A DNA stretch of 64,000 nt from Betaproteobacteria bacterium (lineage in GTDB: Bacteria; Pseudomonadota; Gammaproteobacteria; Burkholderiales; Burkholderiaceae). The notes under the pieces were generated by a model. It was not told the origin of the DNA. It made no database searches and was given only the letters and a program-made list of their open reading frames with translations. The stretch covers positions 62,001 to 126,000 of the forward strand of contig CANGHN010000001.1 of NCBI GenBank assembly GCA_947453825.1, in the 5' to 3' direction. Each line of letters begins with the position of its first letter. Within the stretch, counting starts at the first letter, position 1. This document shows positions 59,321 to 64,000 of the stretch, piece after piece. Made by a program: the position numbers and the translations under genes.

Positions 59321-60134
59321 CCGCAGAAAAACCTTGGAGGTATTCTTGCCATTGACCGCCGTTTGGTTCTTTGGCTTCTTTTTCTAAATAGGCTTTTACA
59401 AAGCATATCTCTTCTTTGTACTCATCTAGAGAGAAACCGCCACGTAGCAATTGAAAGCGGCAATACATGAGATAGGTATTGACCACATCGGTTTCACAGT
59501 AACGTCGAATATCATTGATCTTGCCGTCTTGATAAGCAGGCCAAACTTGACTGCCATCCATACCCATCTTGCCTGGGAAGCCACATAGCTTTGCTAAGCC
59601 ATCTAATGGCGCATTGGCTCTACCATTGAATTTCGCCAAGAGATCCATCATGTCTAAATGACGCATGTGATAACGGCTAATGTAGTTATTCCACTTAAAG
59701 TCACGACTATCAACTTCTTGACTCTCTCCCATCTCCCAATATCGTGGTGCCTGGATATGATTTGCGAGCGCGCGATAGTGCAATACCGGTAAATCAAAAC
59801 CACTACCGTTCCAGGAAACCAACTGGGGGGTATATTTTTCGATCAGATCAAAGAAAGCCTGAACCAATACCTTCTCATCATCTTGAGGTGTACCCAAGGT
59901 ACCAACTTTGATTTGCGGAGTACCCTCTTTTGTCGTTCTGCGAATCACACAAGAAATCGCGACGATCTTTTGTAGATACAAAGGTAAAAATTCACTGCCT
60001 GTTTTACTCGCGCGATCAGCCATTGCTTTTGCTGCAACTTCTGCATTACTCATAGAGCCTGGAAAATCCTCCAGACGGCGCAAACCTGCTATGTCTGGAA
60101 TAGTTTCGATGTCAAACACCAGAACTGTGGCCAT
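59313..60134 (-). CDS. Predicted 3'-5' exonuclease (DNA_pol_B_exo2 type)
   Basis: A 273-residue DEDD-family nuclease. Exo I is VLVFDIETIPD, Exo II region is SWNGSGFDLPVLHYRAL, and the final acidic residue is in RRYCETDVVNTYLMY. Older annotations call it a polysaccharide-biosynthesis exonuclease; its biological role is unclear. It lies 22 nt after nlpD, in the position where rpoS usually stands, and overlaps rlmD. Confidence 0.88.
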   Translation of the reverse strand: MATVLVFDIETIPDIAGLRRLEDFPGSMSNAEVAAKAMADRASKTGSEFLPLYLQKIVAISCVIRRTTKEGTPQIKVGTLGTPQDDEKVLVQAFFDLIEKYTPQLVSWNGSGFDLPVLHYRALANHIQAPRYWEMGESQEVDSRDFKWNNYISRYHMRHLDMMDLLAKFNGRANAPLDGLAKLCGFPGKMGMDGSQVWPAYQDGKINDIRRYCETDVVNTYLMYCRFQLLRGGFSLDEYKEEICFVKAYLEKEAKEPNGGQWQEYLQGFSADA

Positions 60135-60156
60135 AGCCCTTACCCTTACCGCTTCA

Positions 60157-60936
60157 TTACTGTAAATACGGCGTTGGATTTACTGGTTTGCCGTTAACAC
60201 GCAATTCAAAGTGGAGTTTTGGAGAATTAGTATCTGTATCACCCATCTCGGCAATCTTTTGACCCTTGCGTACCGCATCACCCTCTTTAACCAAAAGTTT
60301 GCTGTTGTGCGCATAGGCAGTGAGATAGTTATTGTCATGTTTAACGATGACTAAATTGCCGTAGCCACGCAGGCTATTACCGGCATAGACCACTTTGCCG
60401 TCTGCTGCTGCTTGCACTGGCTCGCCAACCTTACCTGCAATATCAATGCCTTTATTGGTTTCATTAAATTCACCAGTAACTTTGCCTTTAGCGGGCCAAG
60501 AAAGACGAATGCCTGGCTCTGCAACCACTTCTGGTTTGGTAGGCTCTGCTGCTGCTGGAGTTTCTGCTTTATCGGTGGTCGGCTTCTTTTCAGCAGCCTT
60601 CACTGGCTTAGCGCTAGCAGGCGCCTTAATTAAAAGCAAATCACCGACCTCAATTAAATTGGGGTTAGCTAAATTATTCCATTGCGCTAAATCACGTGGT
60701 GCCTGCCCATGATCCAAAGCAATCCGCGCCAAGGTATCGCCTTTTTTGACGCGATAGTAGCCAGGCGGGGTTGGCTCAACAGCACTACTGGTGCGATCAG
60801 TGATGTTCGCTGGCTTGGTGCGCGGTGTAGAGCAACCTACCGCCAGGACCAATGACGCAGCAAGCAGTAAAAATAGGCAGCTTTTAGAAAAAGTTTTTAA
60901 CATTCCGTTTACTATCAATTTGGGTGAGTAAGTCAT
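60157..60936 (-). CDS. nlpD: NlpD-like lipoprotein (LysM plus degenerate LytM)
   Basis: Outer-membrane lipoprotein that activates cell-wall amidases, 259 aa. Signal peptide with lipobox LAVGC, LysM domain ([19 protein letters not shown]), an Ala/Pro/Lys linker, then an M23 LytM domain. As in NlpD the domain lacks the zinc His (NKGIDIAG in place of H-x3-D) so it is regulatory rather than catalytic. The ATG at 60936 overlaps the pcm stop as ATGA; an internal ATG at 60903 is an alternative that would shorten the signal peptide. Confidence 0.94.
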   Translation of the reverse strand: MTYSPKLIVNGMLKTFSKSCLFLLLAASLVLAVGCSTPRTKPANITDRTSSAVEPTPPGYYRVKKGDTLARIALDHGQAPRDLAQWNNLANPNLIEVGDLLLIKAPASAKPVKAAEKKPTTDKAETPAAAEPTKPEVVAEPGIRLSWPAKGKVTGEFNETNKGIDIAGKVGEPVQAAADGKVVYAGNSLRGYGNLVIVKHDNNYLTAYAHNSKLLVKEGDAVRKGQKIAEMGDTDTNSPKLHFELRVNGKPVNPTPYLQ

Positions 60937-61589
60937 ACTACCCCTGATTGTAAGGGTACAAAAAAGACCTCGTCCAGCACAGTTCTTTGATAACGCTGAG
61001 AGCTCATCCTTTCCACCATGATGAGTTGTTGTTCTTTCTCATTTTTAGCTACTGGGGCAACTAGACGCCCCCCAATGGCCAATTGATCTAATAAGGCATC
61101 CGGTATGCCCAAACCCGCCGCAGCAAGAATGATTCCATCAAAGGGGGCCGCTTGGGGCAAGCCCAAGATTCCATCACCATAGATGAGGCGCAAATTATTA
61201 ATGCGAAATGGTCGTAACTTAGCCCTAGCCATGTCATGCAAAGGACGAATCCGCTCAATGGAGTAAACCTCGTCAGCCAGCAAACTCAAAACTGCCGCTT
61301 GATAACCACAGCCCGTACCAATCTCTAATACTTTGCCAAGCTTTTGTCTGGGCTTATGCAACAACTCAATCATGCGAGCTACTACCGATGGTTTAGAGAT
61401 CGTTTGTTGATGTCCGATTGGCAATGCAGAGTCTTCGTAAGCCTGCGCATGTAGACCGGCATCCATAAAGGCATGACGCGGAACTGTCGCAATTGCTTCC
61501 AATGTCTTGCCATGCTTGACACCACCAGCATGTACCTTAGCCGCCAGTGCTTGACGATAAGCCGCGAAACGTTCAGTGGGAGCCTTCAA
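60933..61589 (-). CDS. pcm: Protein-L-isoaspartate O-methyltransferase
   Basis: Repairs isoaspartyl residues in damaged proteins using SAM, 218 aa. Motifs: [25 protein letters not shown], the SAM site [16 protein letters not shown] and the post-motif [16 protein letters not shown]. Its start overlaps the surE stop as ATGA and its stop overlaps the nlpD start, giving a tightly coupled surE-pcm-nlpD operon. Confidence 0.95.
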   Translation of the reverse strand: MKAPTERFAAYRQALAAKVHAGGVKHGKTLEAIATVPRHAFMDAGLHAQAYEDSALPIGHQQTISKPSVVARMIELLHKPRQKLGKVLEIGTGCGYQAAVLSLLADEVYSIERIRPLHDMARAKLRPFRINNLRLIYGDGILGLPQAAPFDGIILAAAGLGIPDALLDQLAIGGRLVAPVAKNEKEQQLIMVERMSSQRYQRTVLDEVFFVPLQSGVV

Positions 61590-62374
61590 CCGCGATCCCA
61601 GCCCTTAGCTCGCATTGCCGCAATACGGGCATGATGACTTAAATCTAATTGCATTGGGGTAATTGAGATACAACCATCATCAATTGCATGAAAGTCAGTA
61701 CCTTCAGAACCTTCTTTGACATCCCCAGCGGCGCCAATCCAATATATTTTCTCGCCACGAGGGCTATCCTGCACCACAACGGGTTGTGAGTGATGGCGAT
61801 TACCCAATCGAGTCACGCGCCAACGGTATAGGTCTGCATAGGGACGATTGGGGATATTTACATTGAGTAGAGTCGCAGTGCCCTCTGTCCGCGCCAAAGC
61901 TGAAACTAGCATTTGCGCCACAATATCATGCGCTGCCTTAGCTGCATCTTCAATCCGATTCCAGCCGCGATCAATTTGGGAGAATGCAATACCTGGAACA
62001 CCAAACATGACGCCCTCAACAGCTGCAGCAACCGTACCTGAATATAGAACATCTTCACCCATGTTCTCGCCTTGATTGATACCAGAAATCACCAGGTCAG
62101 GCTTTTCATCAAGAAAACCCGTCATAGCCACGTGCACACAATCCGTTGGTGTACCGTTAATAAAAACGAAGCCATCTCGCTCACCGCCAGCTACGCGATG
62201 AATCGAGAGTGGTCTTGATAAAGTTAATGAATTCGAAGCACCACTGTGATTTTGCTCTGGGGCAATCACCGTGATTCGCCCAAGAGGACGCACTGCATTG
62301 ACTAAGGCTAGCAAGCCAGGGGCAAGATAGCCATCATCATTAGATACCAAGATATGTGGCTGACGATTACTCAT
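61586..62374 (-). CDS. surE: 5'/3'-nucleotidase SurE
   Basis: Metal-dependent phosphatase acting on nucleoside monophosphates, 262 aa. The opening [17 protein letters not shown] supplies the Asp-Asp metal site; HSGASNSLT and [27 protein letters not shown] are family signatures. It starts the surE-pcm-nlpD operon, 21 nt after the RND pump gene. Confidence 0.96.
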   Translation of the reverse strand: MSNRQPHILVSNDDGYLAPGLLALVNAVRPLGRITVIAPEQNHSGASNSLTLSRPLSIHRVAGGERDGFVFINGTPTDCVHVAMTGFLDEKPDLVISGINQGENMGEDVLYSGTVAAAVEGVMFGVPGIAFSQIDRGWNRIEDAAKAAHDIVAQMLVSALARTEGTATLLNVNIPNRPYADLYRWRVTRLGNRHHSQPVVVQDSPRGEKIYWIGAAGDVKEGSEGTDFHAIDDGCISITPMQLDLSHHARIAAMRAKGWDRG

Positions 62375-62395
62375 AAATTGGCATACCTTCTTTAC

Positions 62396-64000
62396 TTAAA
62401 TATTGCTTGCCGGCGTTAAAGAGCGACCTCTAAACCAGCCATAAATTACTGGCAATACCAAGAGCGTTAAGACGGTAGTTGTCACCATGCCTCCAACAAT
62501 AACCAAAGCAAGTGGTCGCTGGGCTTCTGATCCAATAGAGTGTGACAAAGCGGCTGGCAAAAGCCCTAAACCGGAAAGCATAGCGGTCATCAGCACTGGC
62601 CGCACCCGCAGTGCAGCGCCTTCAACCATGATGTCTTTCATTTCACCATGTTCAGTAGCGGCTGTTTTATTAATAAAGGAGATCAAAATGACGCCATCCT
62701 GAATTGCAATACCAAAAAGAGATAGGAATCCAAAGAAGGCCGAGATACTCAAAGTCTCGCCCGCCAAATGCAAGGCAACAACCCCACCAATCGCAGCAAA
62801 CGGCACATTAATCATCACAATAAAGGCATCACGGAAGTTACCAAATGCACTAACCAGTAATAGGAAAATGCCCATCAAAGCCAAAGGCACGATCAACATG
62901 AGCTTCTTTTGTGCCTGTTTCATCTGATTGAATTGACCATCCCAGCTAATCGAATAATTAGGTGGCAAAGTAATATTCTTCTCCACCAAATACTGGGCGT
63001 CTTCAACCGCACTACCTAAGTCGCGATTACGCACGCTAAATTTAATCGCAATGTAACGCTTACCTGCCTCACGATAGATAAAGAATGGTCCGTCAGTTAA
63101 CTGCACGGTTGCAACCATAGACAGCGGAATTTTCATACCATCAGGAGAGTCAACCAATAAACGGCCGATATCAGCTACGTCATTACGGCTGCCTTCATTG
63201 AGGCGAATCGCAATACCAAAGGTCTTTTCATCTTCAAGTAAATTGGTGACCGCTGCACCACCAATGGCATTAGCAACCACTGTTTGAATGTCATTTACAT
63301 TGATGCCGTAACGGGCTGCACGCTCACGATCAATTTGAATATTCAGAGTGGGTTGGCCCAACTCTTTCAAGATACCTTCATCGGCTACGCCATGGACTTT
63401 TTTCAGCTGCTCAATCACTTCTCGCGCCTTTTGATCGAGAACCTCAAGATCAGTTCCATAAATCTTGACAGAGTTCTCACCCTTTACGCCGGATAAAGCC
63501 TCATTCACGTTATCCTGAATATATTGAGAAAAACTGTAGGTAATGCCAGGAATTTTATTGAGCTCAGTCTCAAGATGGGCAATCAAATCTTTCTTGGTGG
63601 ACCCGCTAGGCATCTTTTCTGGACTTTTCAGATAAAGGCCATACTCCTGGTTAAATACGCCAGTTGAATCAGTACCATCATCAGGGCGACCAATTTGAGC
63701 TGCTACCTTATCGATCTCTGGTTGCTTCATGAAAGTCTCACGCAACTGATCAGCAACCTTGACTGAGTAATCTAAATCTACCGTATTAGGAAGGGTCACC
63801 CGCAGCCAAATATTATTCTCTTCCAATGTTGGCAAGAAGGCGGTTCCCAAACGGGTCATGCTCAAGAGTGTCAAACCAAGAACAAATACTGCAACTGAGA
63901 ATACAGTGAGCGGCCGATCCATCCATTTGCGCAATAGTGGTCTGTAGCTATCCAGAATTTTTGTAATAAATGATGGTGGCTTATGCTGCAGGTTCTCGCC
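62396..64000 (-). CDS. Heavy-metal RND efflux permease (CusA/CzcA type), C-terminal part
   Basis: Inner-membrane pump subunit of a heavy-metal efflux RND system, cut by the window edge: the frame stays open to 64000, so about 534 C-terminal residues are seen of an expected 1030 or so. Visible: the second periplasmic half (FLPTLEENNIWLRVTLPNTV, GGAAVTNLLEDEKTFGIAIR) and the second membrane bundle with GALRVRPVLMTAMLSGLGLL and IGSEAQRPLALVIVGGM. The metal cannot be decided from this part. A CusB/CzcB-type partner is not in view. Confidence 0.92.
   Translation of the reverse strand, partial: GENLQHKPPSFITKILDSYRPLLRKWMDRPLTVFSVAVFVLGLTLLSMTRLGTAFLPTLEENNIWLRVTLPNTVDLDYSVKVADQLRETFMKQPEIDKVAAQIGRPDDGTDSTGVFNQEYGLYLKSPEKMPSGSTKKDLIAHLETELNKIPGITYSFSQYIQDNVNEALSGVKGENSVKIYGTDLEVLDQKAREVIEQLKKVHGVADEGILKELGQPTLNIQIDRERAARYGINVNDIQTVVANAIGGAAVTNLLEDEKTFGIAIRLNEGSRNDVADIGRLLVDSPDGMKIPLSMVATVQLTDGPFFIYREAGKRYIAIKFSVRNRDLGSAVEDAQYLVEKNITLPPNYSISWDGQFNQMKQAQKKLMLIVPLALMGIFLLLVSAFGNFRDAFIVMINVPFAAIGGVVALHLAGETLSISAFFGFLSLFGIAIQDGVILISFINKTAATEHGEMKDIMVEGAALRVRPVLMTAMLSGLGLLPAALSHSIGSEAQRPLALVIVGGMVTTTVLTLLVLPVIYGWFRGRSLTPASNI

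Noticed and set aside
60157..60936. Loss of the zinc ligands in the NlpD LytM domain as a novelty
   Set aside because: Degenerate LytM domains are normal for NlpD-type amidase activators.

Overview
The window is a typical chromosomal segment of a small-genome betaproteobacterium of the Burkholderiaceae, most likely Polynucleobacter or a close relative. This rests on gene order (glnA-ntrB-ntrC-xth, hfq-hflX-hflK-hflC-hisZ-purA, surE-pcm-nlpD), on an E3 subunit with its own lipoyl domain, on HisZ, and on moderate G+C with dense packing. It holds about 54 protein genes, one tRNA, one candidate small RNA and no phage, IS element or CRISPR array. No database search was run; names come from recognised motifs and gene order.

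Layout. 1-6.6 kb: a Cys-rich hypothetical gene, then the pyruvate dehydrogenase operon aceE-aceF-lpdA (minus). 6.8-13.0 kb (plus): a PAS sensor kinase and FixJ-type regulator divergent from aceE, then folD and the M3 peptidase prlC. 13.0-18.5 kb (minus): a GST, then glnA-ntrB-ntrC-xth with a sigma54/NtrC-type promoter ahead of glnA. 18.7-27.3 kb (minus): a CinA-type protein, an EI24 membrane protein, a fatty acid hydroxylase, a polysaccharide deacetylase, a beta-propeller protein and hrpA. 27.4-31.1 kb: argA, yggX, the candidate small RNA, rpiA and tal. 31.1-34.7 kb: a DUF2892 protein, rlmB, rnr and tRNA-Leu(CAG). 34.7-40.1 kb is the most accessory part: azlCD, two poorly known proteins, a dienelactone hydrolase, an MFS carrier, a channel-like protein and a papain-like hypothetical protein. 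40.2-56.6 kb (minus): glcB, then the housekeeping block purA, hisZ, hflC, hflK, hflX, hfq, der, bamB, yfgM, hisS, ispG, rlmN, ndk. 56.8-64.0 kb: a Bax-inhibitor-1 family protein, a 26-codon membrane peptide, rlmD, an exonuclease, nlpD, pcm, surE and the C-terminal part of an RND metal pump cut by the window end.

Two observations stand out. The NtrC protein has an intact receiver domain and helix-turn-helix, but three linked catalytic positions of its AAA+ domain are changed (glutamate-switch Asn to Ser, GAFTGA to GAFPGA, Walker B Asp-Glu to Gly-Glu). The glnA promoter upstream still shows two NtrC sites and a sigma54 element. Second, the 246-bp gap between yggX and rpiA holds a strong sigma70 promoter inside a perfect 12-bp inverted repeat, followed by a chain of hairpins and a strong terminator. 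This looks like a regulated small RNA of about 160 nt that I cannot assign to a known family.

Other points: hflX appears to start at CUG inside the end of hfq; the two lipoyl domains of AceF are nearly identical at DNA level; argA may have an almost leaderless mRNA; rpoS is absent from its usual place after nlpD; and pilF and rodZ are absent between rlmN and ispG.
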